DNA of 64,000 bases from Methylothermaceae bacterium (lineage in GTDB: Bacteria; Pseudomonadota; Gammaproteobacteria; Methylococcales; Methylothermaceae), in NCBI GenBank assembly GCA_026981855.1, contig JALSIB010000038.1, positions 86,037 to 150,036 on the forward strand. Direction: 5' to 3'. The position numbers and the translations under genes are program-made. The notes below the pieces were generated by a model. The model saw only the letters and a list, made by a program, of their open reading frames with translations, searched no databases and was not told the DNA's origin. How positions within the stretch are numbered: position 1 is the stretch's first letter; every line of letters starts with the position of its first letter. This document shows positions 8,666 through 17,597 of the stretch, piece by piece.

Positions 8666-11443
8666 ATGGCTGCGAATCCCGAGTACATCAATGAATTGAA
8701 AACCATCACCTTCACCCTGGACGGCAGGGAAATGACCGCCTACGAGGGAGAGACCATTCTTCAGGCGGCCAGGCGACAGGGGATAGAGATTCCCCATTTG
8801 TGTTACAAGGATGGCATGCGCCCCGATGGCAATTGCCGCGCCTGCGTGGTGGAAATCGAGGGGGAGCGGGTGTTGGCGCCTTCCTGCTGCCGGACGCCCA
8901 AAGAGGGAATGCATGTCAAGGCGGCCAGCGAAAGGGCCGTCAAGTCGCAGAAAATGGTGTTGGAACTGCTGCTGTCGGATATGCCGCAGCAGGGGCGATC
9001 CCCCTACCGGAACGACTCCGAACTGGATTACTGGGCCGACAAGCTGGAAGTGGGGTCGCCGCGTTATCCGTCGAGGCAGCAGCCCCAGGCGGACCTTTCC
9101 CATCCCGCGATGGCGGTGAACCTGGATGCCTGTATCCAGTGTACCCGTTGTGTCCGGGCCTGCCGCGAGGAACAGGCCAACGATGTGATCGGCTATGCCC
9201 TGCGGGGGGCGGCCGCCAAGATCGTCTTCGATATCGACGACCCCATGGGGGAGAGCACCTGCGTGGCTTGTGGTGAGTGTGTCCAGGCCTGTCCCACAGG
9301 CGCTTTGATGCCGGCGGGGGAGGTGGGAAAACTGCCGGTGGACAAGAAAGTCGAGTCCACCTGTCCCTATTGCGGGGTCGGTTGCCTTTTGACCTATCAC
9401 GTGCAGGGCAACCGGATTCTCTATGTCGAGGGCCGGGACGGCGAGACCAATCACAACCGCTTGTGCGTCAAGGGCAGATTCGGCTTCGATTACGTCCATA
9501 ATCGCTACCGTCTTACCAAGCCTTTGATCCGCAAGGAAGGGGTGGCGAAGACCACCGAGTTGCTCGCCCCCGAGGATCTACACCAGGTGTTCCGCGAGGC
9601 CAGCTGGGAAGAGGCGCTGGATCTGGCGGCGGGCGGTCTCAGGCGTATTCGCGACGAGAAAGGCCCCAAGGCCCTGGCGGGCTTCGGTTCCGCCAAGGGC
9701 AGCAACGAGGAGGCGTATCTGTTCCAGAAGCTGGTGCGCACCGGCTTCGGCAGCAACAACGTCGATCACTGTACCCGTCTGTGTCACGCCTCGTCGGTGG
9801 TGGCGTTGCTCGAATGCATCGGCTCCGGTGCGGTCTCCAATCCTGTGGCCGACGTGATGAAGGCGGAGGTGATCTTCATCATCGGCTCCAACACCACCGT
9901 CAATCACCCGGTGGCCGCCACCTGGATCAAGAACGCGGTCCGTCAGGGGGCCAAACTGATCGTGGCCGACCCCATTCGCACCGAAATCTGCCGTTTCGCC
10001 ACCCATTCGTTGCAATTCCGCCCCGATACCGATGTCGCACTGCTCAATGGCATCATGCATGTCATCGTGGAAGAGGGCCTTTACGATCTCGAGTATATCG
10101 ACAAGCACACGGAAGGCTTCGAAAATCTCAGGCATCACATCAAAAATTACATGCCGGAACGGGTGGCGCCCATCTGCGGTATCTCCGCCGATACCCTCCG
10201 CGAAGTGGCCCGTCTCTACGCCAAATCCAAGGCATCGATGATCTTGTGGGGGATGGGCGTCTCCCAGCATGTCCACGGCACCGACAATGCCCGTTGCCTG
10301 ATTTCCCTGGCGTTGATGACCGGTCAGATCGGCCGGCCGGGAACCGGATTGCATCCGCTCCGGGGCCAGAACAACGTTCAGGGCGCATCCGATGTCGGGC
10401 TCATTCCCATGGTCTTTCCGGATTACCAACCGGTGGGGAACCACCGGGTGCGGGAGAAGTTCGAGCAATTGTGGGACGCGAAACTGGATCCTGAGCCCGG
10501 GTTGACGGTGGTCGAAGTGATTCACGCCATCGAGAAGGGTGAGATCCTGGGGATGTATGTCGAAGGGGAGAATCCGGCCATGTCGGATCCCAATGTGGCC
10601 CATGCCCGCGCCGCCCTGGCGAAACTCGATCATCTGGTGGTGCAGGACATCTTTCTCACCGAGACTGCCGGCTTCGCCGATGTGGTGCTGCCGGCTTCGG
10701 CTTTCCCGGAAAAGACCGGCACGTTCACCAATACCGACCGGCGGGTTCAGCTGGGTCGTCAGGCCATCGATCCACCCGGGGAGGCGCGCCAGGACTGGTG
10801 GATCATCCAGGAAATCGCCCATCGTCTGGGGCTGAAGTGGCATTATCAGGGGCCGGCCGATATCTTCGCTGAGATGCGCCGGGCCATGCCCAGCATCGCC
10901 GGGATTACCTGGGAGAGGCTGGAGAAGGAGGATTCGGTGATCTATCCCTGTGAGAAGGAAGGCGATCCCGGCGAGCCGGTCATCTTCACCGAGGGGTTCC
11001 CGACGCCAAGTGGCAAAGGTTTGTTCGTGCCCGCGGAGTTCACCCATGCCGCCGAGCTTCCGGACGACGAATATCCGTTCGTGTTCATCACCGGCCGACA
11101 GCTGGAACATTGGCATACCGGGGCCATGACCCGCCACGCTTCAGTGCTCGATGCCATCGAACCGGAACCGGTGGTGCAGATCCATCCCCAGGATCTGGCC
11201 GATCTCGGAGCCCGGGCGGGGGATCTGATCACCCTGGAATCCCGGCGGGGCCGGGTGGTCGCCTATGCCCGGCCGGATGTGGGGATGCAGCGGGGTACGG
11301 TCTTCATGGCGTTTTGCTATAACGAAGCGGCCGCCAATATTCTGACCAACGAGGCGCTCGATCCGGATGCCAAGATACCTGAATTCAAGTTCTGTGCCAT
11401 CCGGGTTTCCCCGGGTGGTCAACCCGGTACCAGAATCCATTGA
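8666..11443 (+). CDS. fdsA: NAD-dependent formate dehydrogenase alpha (Mo-bis-MGD catalytic) subunit
   Basis: A 925-residue catalytic subunit that oxidises formate to CO2. Domains in order: N-terminal [2Fe-2S] ferredoxin-like domain (CYKDGMRPDGNCRAC, later SCC, residues 45-75), two [4Fe-4S] ferredoxin motifs (CIQCTRCVRAC and CVACGECVQACP, about 155-215), then the molybdopterin core starting with CPYCGVGC. Cys373 in RLCHASSV sits where Mo-FDHs place their Mo ligand (selenocysteine in E. coli FdhF), so this is a cysteine enzyme. The C-terminal molybdopterin dinucleotide-binding domain (TGRQLEHWHTG onward) is complete. In methylotrophs this is the last step of carbon oxidation and yields NADH. 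It is translationally linked to the FdsGB gene. The fdhD-like sulfurtransferase and small FdsD subunit often found next to it are absent here. Confidence 0.95.
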   Translation: MAANPEYINELKTITFTLDGREMTAYEGETILQAARRQGIEIPHLCYKDGMRPDGNCRACVVEIEGERVLAPSCCRTPKEGMHVKAASERAVKSQKMVLELLLSDMPQQGRSPYRNDSELDYWADKLEVGSPRYPSRQQPQADLSHPAMAVNLDACIQCTRCVRACREEQANDVIGYALRGAAAKIVFDIDDPMGESTCVACGECVQACPTGALMPAGEVGKLPVDKKVESTCPYCGVGCLLTYHVQGNRILYVEGRDGETNHNRLCVKGRFGFDYVHNRYRLTKPLIRKEGVAKTTELLAPEDLHQVFREASWEEALDLAAGGLRRIRDEKGPKALAGFGSAKGSNEEAYLFQKLVRTGFGSNNVDHCTRLCHASSVVALLECIGSGAVSNPVADVMKAEVIFIIGSNTTVNHPVAATWIKNAVRQGAKLIVADPIRTEICRFATHSLQFRPDTDVALLNGIMHVIVEEGLYDLEYIDKHTEGFENLRHHIKNYMPERVAPICGISADTLREVARLYAKSKASMILWGMGVSQHVHGTDNARCLISLALMTGQIGRPGTGLHPLRGQNNVQGASDVGLIPMVFPDYQPVGNHRVREKFEQLWDAKLDPEPGLTVVEVIHAIEKGEILGMYVEGENPAMSDPNVAHARAALAKLDHLVVQDIFLTETAGFADVVLPASAFPEKTGTFTNTDRRVQLGRQAIDPPGEARQDWWIIQEIAHRLGLKWHYQGPADIFAEMRRAMPSIAGITWERLEKEDSVIYPCEKEGDPGEPVIFTEGFPTPSGKGLFVPAEFTHAAELPDDEYPFVFITGRQLEHWHTGAMTRHASVLDAIEPEPVVQIHPQDLADLGARAGDLITLESRRGRVVAYARPDVGMQRGTVFMAFCYNEAAANILTNEALDPDAKIPEFKFCAIRVSPGGQPGTRIH

Positions 11444-11501
11444 ATTGCAGCCGATCTATTGACTTTTGCGGCCAAATACTTCAATTTACGCCTTCAAGGA
11501 A

Positions 11502-11540
11502 CGGTCGGGAAATTTTCCCGACCGGCCGAACGATTTTTTT
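11502..11540 (+). promoter_or_regulatory. Perfect hairpin with distal T-run between fdsA and xoxF
   Basis: An 11-bp perfect inverted repeat (cggtcgggaaa / tttcccgaccg, one-base centre) at 11502-11524 is followed nine bases later by a run of seven T (11534-11540). It is either the fds terminator with a displaced T-tract or a leader structure in the xoxF mRNA, 37 bases before the xoxF start codon. A TTGACT at 11459-11464 could be a -35 element, but no convincing -10 follows it. Confidence 0.5.
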
Positions 11541-11576
11541 GACCCTACCACTCCAAATAACAAAGAGGAGGCTCTT

Positions 11577-13418
11577 ATGAAGAAACCCTTGAAAAACGGC
11601 CTGATCGCAACTGCTGTCGCGGCTGCGTTGGTGGCCGGTGGGGCCCAGGCGAACGACGAAGTCATCAAGCTGTCCAAGAACCCGGCCAACTGGGCCACGT
11701 GGGGGGGGAACTATTGGGGAACCCGCTACAGCGAGCTGGACCAGATCAACAACCGGAACGCATCCAAGCTGCAGCCGGCATGGACATTCTCCACCGGTGT
11801 GTTGAAAGGTCACGAAGGTGGGCCCTTGTTCATCAATGGCACCATCTACATTCACACCCCGTTCCCCAACAAAGTCATCGCGATGGATCCCAAGACCCAG
11901 AGCATCATCTGGCAGTACATTCCCACGCAGGACGCCGACGAGACCGTTCCGGTGATGTGCTGTGACGTGGTCAATCGCGGTCTGGCCTATGGCGATGGCA
12001 AGATCATCGTGCAACAGGCCGACACGACGTTGACCGCTCTGGACGCCAAGACCGGCAAGGTGGTCTGGCAGACCAAGAACGGCGATCCCAAACTGGGCAT
12101 GACCAACACCAACGCACCGCTGGTGGTCAAGGACAAGGTTCTGACCGGCATTTCCGGTGGGGAATTCGGCGTGCGTGGTTTCATCGCCGCCTACAACCTG
12201 AAGGACGGCAAGCTGGCCTGGAAGAAGTACAGCACCGGACCCGATGATGAAGTTGGCCTGGATCCGAAGAAGACCATGACCTGGATGGGCAAGGACAAGG
12301 GCCTGCAGCCGGTTGGGAAGGATTCCTCCCTCAAGACCTGGGAAGGCGATCAGTGGAAGATTGGTGGCGGGACCACCTGGGGCTGGTACAGCTACGATCC
12401 TCAGCTCAACCTGATCTACTACGGATCGGGTAATCCCGGTACCTGGAATCCGGTGCAACGCCCCGGAGACAACAAGTGGTCCATGACCATCTGGGCCCGT
12501 GACGCCGACACCGGTGTCGCCAAGTGGGTCTATCAGATGACGCCCCACGACGAGTGGGATTTTGACGGCATCAACGAAATGGTGCTTGCCGATCAGAAGA
12601 TCAAGGGCAAGATGCGCAAGACCCTGGTCCATTTCGACCGTAACGGTTTCGCCTACACCCTCGACCGGGTGACCGGTGAGTTGCTGGTGGCGGAAAAGTA
12701 TGACAAGTCCGTCAACTGGGCCAAGTATGTCGACATGAAGACCGGCCGCCCGGTGGTCGATCCCAAGTACAGCACCGAGGAGAACGGTGAGGACGTCACC
12801 ACCGAAGACGTCTGTCCGGCCGCGCTCGGTTCCAAGAACCAGGGGCCTGTGGCTTACTCGCCGCGTACCGGTCTGTTCTACGTCAACGGTAACCATCTGT
12901 GCATGACCTATGAGCCCTTCGAAGTGGAATACACGCCGGGTCAGCCTTATGTGGGCGCCACCCTGACGATGTTCCCGGCCGGCCGGGACGTCAAGACCGG
13001 AAAGAAGAACGGCTCCAGCAACCTGGGTGTCTTCACCGCCTGGGATGCCAAGACCGGCAAGATCGTCTGGTCCTATGACGAGCCGTTCTCGGTCTGGAGC
13101 GGTGTGCTGGCCACCAAGGGTGACATCGTGGTCCACGGTACCCTGGAAGGCTATCTGAAGGTGCGTGACGCCAAGACGGGTAAGGAACTGTACCGGTTCA
13201 AGACCCCCTCCGGCATCATCGGCAACCCCAACACCTGGATGTTCGATGGCAAACAGTACATCGGCGTGCTTTCCGGCCTGGGTGGCTGGGCCGGCATCGG
13301 CATGGCCGCGGGCCTCGAGGGTGAAACCGAAGGTCTGGGTGCTGTGGGTGCCTACCGTTCCCTGGACAAGGTCACCCAGTTGGGTGGCGTCCTGAGCGTC
13401 TTCACTCTGGGGCGTTGA
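11577..13418 (+). CDS. xoxF: Lanthanide-dependent PQQ methanol dehydrogenase XoxF
   Basis: A 613-residue periplasmic quinoprotein that oxidises methanol. The ATG at 11577 follows aaagaggagg and gives a signal peptide (MKKPLK, hydrophobic core, GGAQA) cleaved near residue 25. The vicinal disulfide (PVMCCDVV) and the eight-bladed propeller tryptophan-docking repeats of PQQ alcohol dehydrogenases are present. In [11 protein letters not shown], Asp328 matches the catalytic aspartate and Asp330 the extra aspartate that marks lanthanide-binding XoxF; calcium-type MxaF has alanine there. This separates it from mxaF. No xoxG cytochrome or xoxJ gene follows: the gene ends in a strong terminator, so it seems monocistronic. 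The electron acceptor must be encoded elsewhere. Downstream oxidation would feed the adjacent formate dehydrogenase. Confidence 0.95.
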   Translation: MKKPLKNGLIATAVAAALVAGGAQANDEVIKLSKNPANWATWGGNYWGTRYSELDQINNRNASKLQPAWTFSTGVLKGHEGGPLFINGTIYIHTPFPNKVIAMDPKTQSIIWQYIPTQDADETVPVMCCDVVNRGLAYGDGKIIVQQADTTLTALDAKTGKVVWQTKNGDPKLGMTNTNAPLVVKDKVLTGISGGEFGVRGFIAAYNLKDGKLAWKKYSTGPDDEVGLDPKKTMTWMGKDKGLQPVGKDSSLKTWEGDQWKIGGGTTWGWYSYDPQLNLIYYGSGNPGTWNPVQRPGDNKWSMTIWARDADTGVAKWVYQMTPHDEWDFDGINEMVLADQKIKGKMRKTLVHFDRNGFAYTLDRVTGELLVAEKYDKSVNWAKYVDMKTGRPVVDPKYSTEENGEDVTTEDVCPAALGSKNQGPVAYSPRTGLFYVNGNHLCMTYEPFEVEYTPGQPYVGATLTMFPAGRDVKTGKKNGSSNLGVFTAWDAKTGKIVWSYDEPFSVWSGVLATKGDIVVHGTLEGYLKVRDAKTGKELYRFKTPSGIIGNPNTWMFDGKQYIGVLSGLGGWAGIGMAAGLEGETEGLGAVGAYRSLDKVTQLGGVLSVFTLGR

Positions 13419-13454
13419 CAGGAACGATCGCAACGATCTGAAGACCTTTGAAAG

Positions 13455-13493
13455 AACCCCGGTCGGGCGTGAGTCCGGCCGGGGTTTTGTTTT
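13455..13493 (+). terminator. Rho-independent terminator of xoxF
   Basis: A 12-bp stem (aaccccggtcgg / ccggccggggtt, one G-U pair) with an 8-base loop is followed by a T-rich tract (ttgtttta). It starts 37 bases after the xoxF stop. Confidence 0.9.
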
Positions 13494-13528
13494 ATACTGG
13501 ACTCTGAATCAACGTCGAAGGGAGTCTT

Positions 13529-14416
13529 GTGGAGGAAATAGCCAGATTCATCATGGCCAGCCGCTGGCGCGCCATCGGGCTGACTGCATTGTTCACTATT
13601 TTGGGCGTCTATTTCATTCCGGTTTCCATTCTCACCGGGGCGATCATAGGATTAGTCGCCTTGCGCCGGGGCCCTTGGGCAGGCGGGGTCATCATCGTGG
13701 GCGCGGGCTTGATCAGTTGGCTGATTTTCTCCCTGTTGCCGCCCAGGCCCGGGTTTCCCTTTCCGCTTTCGTATGCCCTGTGGCCGCCGGTCCTGCTGGG
13801 CGCCATGGTGCTGCGCCGGACTTTCTCCCAGGGGATGATGCTGATGGGGGTGGGCGGCTGGCTGATGCTCTACGTATTGGTCATGCACGGGGTCACCGGA
13901 GATGTGGTGGCCTTCTGGAAAGGATGGCTGGATCACGCGGTCGTCAATGTCAAAGGCGCCACGGTCGCCGGTTTCGAAGAGGAAGGGACGCTGAGGCTGA
14001 TCAACGGCCTGGTCGCCCTGATATATGGTCTGGGAATCGTGACTGCCCTGTTGCTGGCCAGGTGGTGGCAGGCCATTCTGTATAACCCGGGTGGCTTTGC
14101 CGCCGAATTCCGGCGGCTCCAGCTGCCGCGATGGCTGATCGCGGTGGCGGTGGGAATTGTATGGCTGGCCGGTACCTGGGACAAGGTTCTGATGGTCGAT
14201 CTGATGGTCGCGGCGATGGTCGTGTACCTGTTTCAGGGGTTGGCGGTGGTGCATTTTCTGGTCCTGCGCTTCAGTGGCAGCTGGTTTTGGCTGGTTCCTG
14301 TTTACGGGTTGTTGTTGATGTTGCCCCAGTTTTCCCTGATGGCGGCCGCTTTTCTGGGGGCGATGGACAGCCTGGCCGATTTTCGTGGACTGAGAGCGAG
14401 GGACAGGCCGTCATGA
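13529..14416 (+). CDS. DUF2232-like polytopic membrane protein
   Basis: A 295-residue inner-membrane protein with about eight predicted transmembrane segments, starting at a GTG behind a gaagggag ribosome binding site. The layout and the C-terminal PVYGLLLMLPQFSLMAAAFLGAMDSLADFR segment (written here only as a landmark from about residue 255) resemble the DUF2232/YybS family. In other proteobacteria that family often sits near the rpsF-rplI genes, but not here. It overlaps the next gene by four bases (ATGA), implying translational coupling to the rhomboid protease. It lies downstream of the xoxF terminator and so starts a new unit. Molecular role is unknown. Confidence 0.75.
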   Translation: MEEIARFIMASRWRAIGLTALFTILGVYFIPVSILTGAIIGLVALRRGPWAGGVIIVGAGLISWLIFSLLPPRPGFPFPLSYALWPPVLLGAMVLRRTFSQGMMLMGVGGWLMLYVLVMHGVTGDVVAFWKGWLDHAVVNVKGATVAGFEEEGTLRLINGLVALIYGLGIVTALLLARWWQAILYNPGGFAAEFRRLQLPRWLIAVAVGIVWLAGTWDKVLMVDLMVAAMVVYLFQGLAVVHFLVLRFSGSWFWLVPVYGLLLMLPQFSLMAAAFLGAMDSLADFRGLRARDRPS

Positions 14417-15102
14417 TTCCTTTCCAGGATACGGCACCCTGTCGGCGCACCCCTTGGGTGACATGGTGCCTGATGGGAATCAACGTTCTCCTGTTCCTTT
14501 TCCTCTGGTGGCTGCCCGACGAACTTCGAACCGCCATCTTCTATCATTATGGGTTGGTGCCCGCGCGTTATGTCCATCCCGACTGGGCGCTGCGGGTGGG
14601 GCTGAATCCCAGCGACTATCTGCCTTTCGTCACCAATCTTTTTCTCCATGGCGGGTGGCTGCATATTCTGTTCAATATCTGGTTGCTCTGGATCTTCGGG
14701 GACAATGTCGAAGACCGGATGGGGTCTGGGCGTTTTCTGGTATTCTTTCTGCTGTGCGGGGTGCTGGCGAACGGGGTGCATGTGGCCATCAACCGGGATG
14801 CCATCACAGCGGCGGTGGGCGCGTCGGGAGCGATCGCCGGCGTGCTGGCGGCCTATTTCTATTTGTTTCCCTATGCCCGGGTTATCGTCTGGATCTTCCC
14901 TTTTCCCTTGTTCGTGCCCGTGCCTGCCATCGCCTTTCTGGGGCTTTGGGTGATCATTCAGGCCTACAAGGCCACCACTGCCATGGCGACGCAACAACCC
15001 TTCGCCGATGTGGCGTGGTGGGGTCACCTGGGCGGGTTCGCGGCGGGATTCCTGTTGTTCCGTTTTTTTGTGCCCAAAGATGAAACCAGAACTCAGGGCT
15101 GA
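14413..15102 (+). CDS. Rhomboid family intramembrane serine protease
   Basis: A 229-residue rhomboid. The start at 14413 overlaps the preceding stop (ATGA). Hallmarks: the LFLHGGWLHILFN segment of L1/TM2, the catalytic serine in VGASGAIAG (Ser138) and the catalytic histidine in WWGHLGGF (His205). Six to seven membrane segments are visible. The family cleaves transmembrane segments of client proteins in the membrane. A longer reading upstream (from 14131) overlaps the preceding gene almost fully and is rejected. It overlaps glcD by 23 bases, so rhomboid and glcDEF may be one transcript. Substrates cannot be inferred. Confidence 0.92.
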   Translation: MIPFQDTAPCRRTPWVTWCLMGINVLLFLFLWWLPDELRTAIFYHYGLVPARYVHPDWALRVGLNPSDYLPFVTNLFLHGGWLHILFNIWLLWIFGDNVEDRMGSGRFLVFFLLCGVLANGVHVAINRDAITAAVGASGAIAGVLAAYFYLFPYARVIVWIFPFPLFVPVPAIAFLGLWVIIQAYKATTAMATQQPFADVAWWGHLGGFAAGFLLFRFFVPKDETRTQG

Positions 15103-16540
15103 GCTGATCCGCTCACTGACCCGCTTTATCCCGGCCGATGCCATCCTGAGTACCGAGGAAGAGCGCAAACCCTATGAATGCGATGGATTGACCGCCTACC
15201 GCCAACTCCCGGGGCTGGTGGTCTTGCCGGAGGATCTGGCGCAACTGAAGGGGCTGGTGGAAGTCTGCCGGGAAAGGGAGGTGCCTCTGGTGATGCGGGG
15301 GGCGGGGACGGGATTGTCCGGCGGGGCATTGCCGCTTGCAGACGGTGTCCTGGTGAGTCTGGCGCGCTGGAACCGGATTCTGGAGCTGGATGCTGTCAAC
15401 CGTATCGCCCGCGTTCAGCCGGGGGTGAGGAATCTTGCGATCACCGAGGCCGCCAGGCCGTTTGGTCTGTACTATGCGCCCGATCCATCCTCTCAGATCG
15501 CCTGCAGCATCGGCGGCAACGTTTGCGAGAACGCCGGGGGGATTCATTGCCTGAAATATGGCCTGACGGTCAACAACGTCCAGGGAATCAGGATATTGAC
15601 CCTTTCTGGGGATGAAGTCGAGCTGGGCGGGAGCGGCTATGACGGCCCGGGCTATGATTTGCTGGCGCTGCTGCATGGTTCCGAAGGCCTGCTTGGCATC
15701 GTGACGGAAGTGACGGTACGGTTGCTGCCCCTCCCCGAAGAGACCCGGACGTTGATGGCCGCCTTTCCCTCCGTGGGGGGGGCGGCCGCCGCGGTGGCCG
15801 CGGTGATTCGCGAGGGACTCGTTCCCGCGGCGATGGAAATGATGGACCGCCCCGCGATCGAGGCGGTGGAAGACTATCTGCACGCGGGTTATCCCAGATC
15901 CGCCGGGGCTTTGATCATTTGCGACTTCGACGGACCGGCGGTGCAAGTCGGCGAAGAACTGGCCAAGGCCGGACGGGTGATGAAACAGGAGGGGGCGGAG
16001 GAAGTCAAGGTGGCCGCCGATGCTTCCGAGCGGCTGCGTTTGTGGGCCGGACGCAAGTCCGCCTTTCCGGCCATTGGCAGGCTGACGCCCGACTACTATT
16101 GCATGGATGGTACCATTCCCCGCCACCGCATCGCTGAGGTATTGGCTGGTATCGCCGACCTGGCCGGCTGTTATGGCTTGAGGGTGGCCAACGTGTTTCA
16201 TGCCGGAGACGGCAATATCCACCCCTTGATCATGTACGATTCGTCCGCCGGCGAACTGGAACGGGTCGAGGCCCTTGGGCGCGAGATCCTCGAATTGTGT
16301 ATCGGGGTGGGTGGAACGATCACCGGCGAACATGGTGTGGGAGTGGAAAAGCTCGACAGTATGTGTCAGCAGTTTGGTAGGGGAGAGTTGAAGCTGTTTC
16401 ACGACGTCAAGCATGCCTTCGATCCGGGGGGGCTGCTCAATCCCGGAAAGGCCGTTCCGACGCTCTCCCGCTGCGCCGAGCTGGGCGGTATGCATGTCCA
16501 TGAGGGGCGATTGCCTCATCCTGAATTGGAGCGTTTCTGA
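15080..16540 (+). CDS. glcD: Glycolate oxidase FAD-binding subunit GlcD
   Basis: A 486-residue FAD-linked 2-hydroxyacid oxidase. The PCMH-type FAD-binding region has RGAGTGLSGGALP (about residues 73-85) and SIGGNVCENAGGIHCLKYG. The C-terminal domain has the histidine-rich VFHAGDGNIHPL and GTITGEHGVGVEK motifs, and ends with the FDPGGLLNPGK signature. It follows rhomboid with a 23-base overlap and precedes glcE by one base, in the standard glcD-glcE-glcF order. The complex oxidises glycolate to glyoxylate and passes electrons to quinone. In a bacterium with RuBisCO this would salvage phosphoglycolate; RuBisCO is not in the window, so that is inference. Confidence 0.95.
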   Translation: MKPELRAELIRSLTRFIPADAILSTEEERKPYECDGLTAYRQLPGLVVLPEDLAQLKGLVEVCREREVPLVMRGAGTGLSGGALPLADGVLVSLARWNRILELDAVNRIARVQPGVRNLAITEAARPFGLYYAPDPSSQIACSIGGNVCENAGGIHCLKYGLTVNNVQGIRILTLSGDEVELGGSGYDGPGYDLLALLHGSEGLLGIVTEVTVRLLPLPEETRTLMAAFPSVGGAAAAVAAVIREGLVPAAMEMMDRPAIEAVEDYLHAGYPRSAGALIICDFDGPAVQVGEELAKAGRVMKQEGAEEVKVAADASERLRLWAGRKSAFPAIGRLTPDYYCMDGTIPRHRIAEVLAGIADLAGCYGLRVANVFHAGDGNIHPLIMYDSSAGELERVEALGREILELCIGVGGTITGEHGVGVEKLDSMCQQFGRGELKLFHDVKHAFDPGGLLNPGKAVPTLSRCAELGGMHVHEGRLPHPELERF

Positions 16541-16541
16541 A

Positions 16542-17597
16542 ATGGATCTGAGCGAAACATTACGCCGGAAGGTGGAAGCGGCCATTGCCGAAAAACGGCC
16601 GTTGAAGATCCTCGGTGGAGGCAGCAAGGCATTCTACGGGCGGGAAACCCGGGGGGCGCCATTGGAAACCGGTTCGCATCGCGGCATCGTGGATTATGTG
16701 CCCAGCGAACTGGTGGTGACGGTTCGTTCCGGCACCCCGCTGGTGGAATTGGAGCAGGCCCTGGCCGCCGAAGGGCAGATGCTGGGGTTCGAGCCTCCTC
16801 ACTTTGGCCCCGCCACGGTTGGCGGGATGATCGCCGCCGGCTTGTCGGGACCCAGGCGGCCGTTCACCGGGGCCGTGCGTGATTTCATTCTGGGGGTGAA
16901 GCTCCTCAGCGGAAGAGGTGAAATCCTCACCTTCGGCGGCCAGGTGATGAAGAACGTGGCGGGGTTCGACCTGTCCCGCATGATGGCCGGTTCTCTCGGA
17001 ACTCTTGGGGTGATGCTCGAAGTCTCGCTCAAGGTGCTGCCCCGGCCGGAAATGGAAGTGACGGTTCGCCAGGAGATCAGCCCGGAGCGCAGTCTGGAAA
17101 CGATGGCCCGGATCATGGGAAAATCCCTGCCGGTGAGCGCCCTGGCCTATGAAGAACCCTTTCTGACCATCCGCCTGAGCGGCTTGGAGGCCGCGGTGGC
17201 CGGGGCGGCCGCGCGATTGGGGGGCGATCTGCTTTCTGAAGGTGAACGCTATTGGCTCGAATTGAGGGAGCAGCGCGCGCCTTTCTTTACCGAGGGAGAA
17301 TCGGACCTGTGGCGGTTGGCGGTGGCGCCTGCCGCCCCCTTGGCGGATATTCCCGGACGTTGGCTGCTCGACTGGGGGGGCGCCCAGCGCTGGCTCAGAA
17401 CCAGCGCCACCGCAGGGGAGGTCTTTGCCGCCGCGCGGGTGGCGGGAGGGCATGCCACCTTGTTCCGGACTTCGGGAGAACGCGGCCAGGTCTTTCAGCC
17501 CTTGCCTCCGGAACTGGCCAGGCTCCACCATGCGCTCAAGCGGGCTTTCGACCCCCATCGTCTTTTCAATCCCGGCCGCATGTACGAGGATCTGTGA
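16542..17597 (+). CDS. glcE: Glycolate oxidase FAD-binding subunit GlcE
   Basis: A 351-residue second FAD-binding subunit of glycolate oxidase. It starts at ATG 16542, one base after the glcD stop. It carries PLKILGGGSKAFYG near the N-terminus (FAD pyrophosphate loop), GMIAAGLSGPRRPFTGAVRD and NVAGFDLSRMMAGSLGTLG, and ends with AFDPHRLFNPGRMYEDL like GlcD-family C-termini. It is shorter than GlcD and lacks the full C-terminal catalytic domain, as usual for GlcE. Its stop overlaps the glcF start (TGATG), so subunits are made in a coupled way. Confidence 0.94.
   Translation: MDLSETLRRKVEAAIAEKRPLKILGGGSKAFYGRETRGAPLETGSHRGIVDYVPSELVVTVRSGTPLVELEQALAAEGQMLGFEPPHFGPATVGGMIAAGLSGPRRPFTGAVRDFILGVKLLSGRGEILTFGGQVMKNVAGFDLSRMMAGSLGTLGVMLEVSLKVLPRPEMEVTVRQEISPERSLETMARIMGKSLPVSALAYEEPFLTIRLSGLEAAVAGAAARLGGDLLSEGERYWLELREQRAPFFTEGESDLWRLAVAPAAPLADIPGRWLLDWGGAQRWLRTSATAGEVFAAARVAGGHATLFRTSGERGQVFQPLPPELARLHHALKRAFDPHRLFNPGRMYEDL

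Noticed and set aside
7148..9499. Antisense frame of 783 codons opposite fdsGB/fdsA
   Set aside because: It spans two clearly real genes with intact iron-sulfur motifs; no motif in the antisense product.
11577..13418. Calling the methanol dehydrogenase MxaF
   Set aside because: The extra aspartate (Asp330) two residues after the catalytic one marks XoxF, and no mxaI/mxaG follows.
11481..13433. Antisense frame of 650 codons opposite xoxF
   Set aside because: Exact mirror of a conserved gene; no promoter or ribosome binding site at its start.
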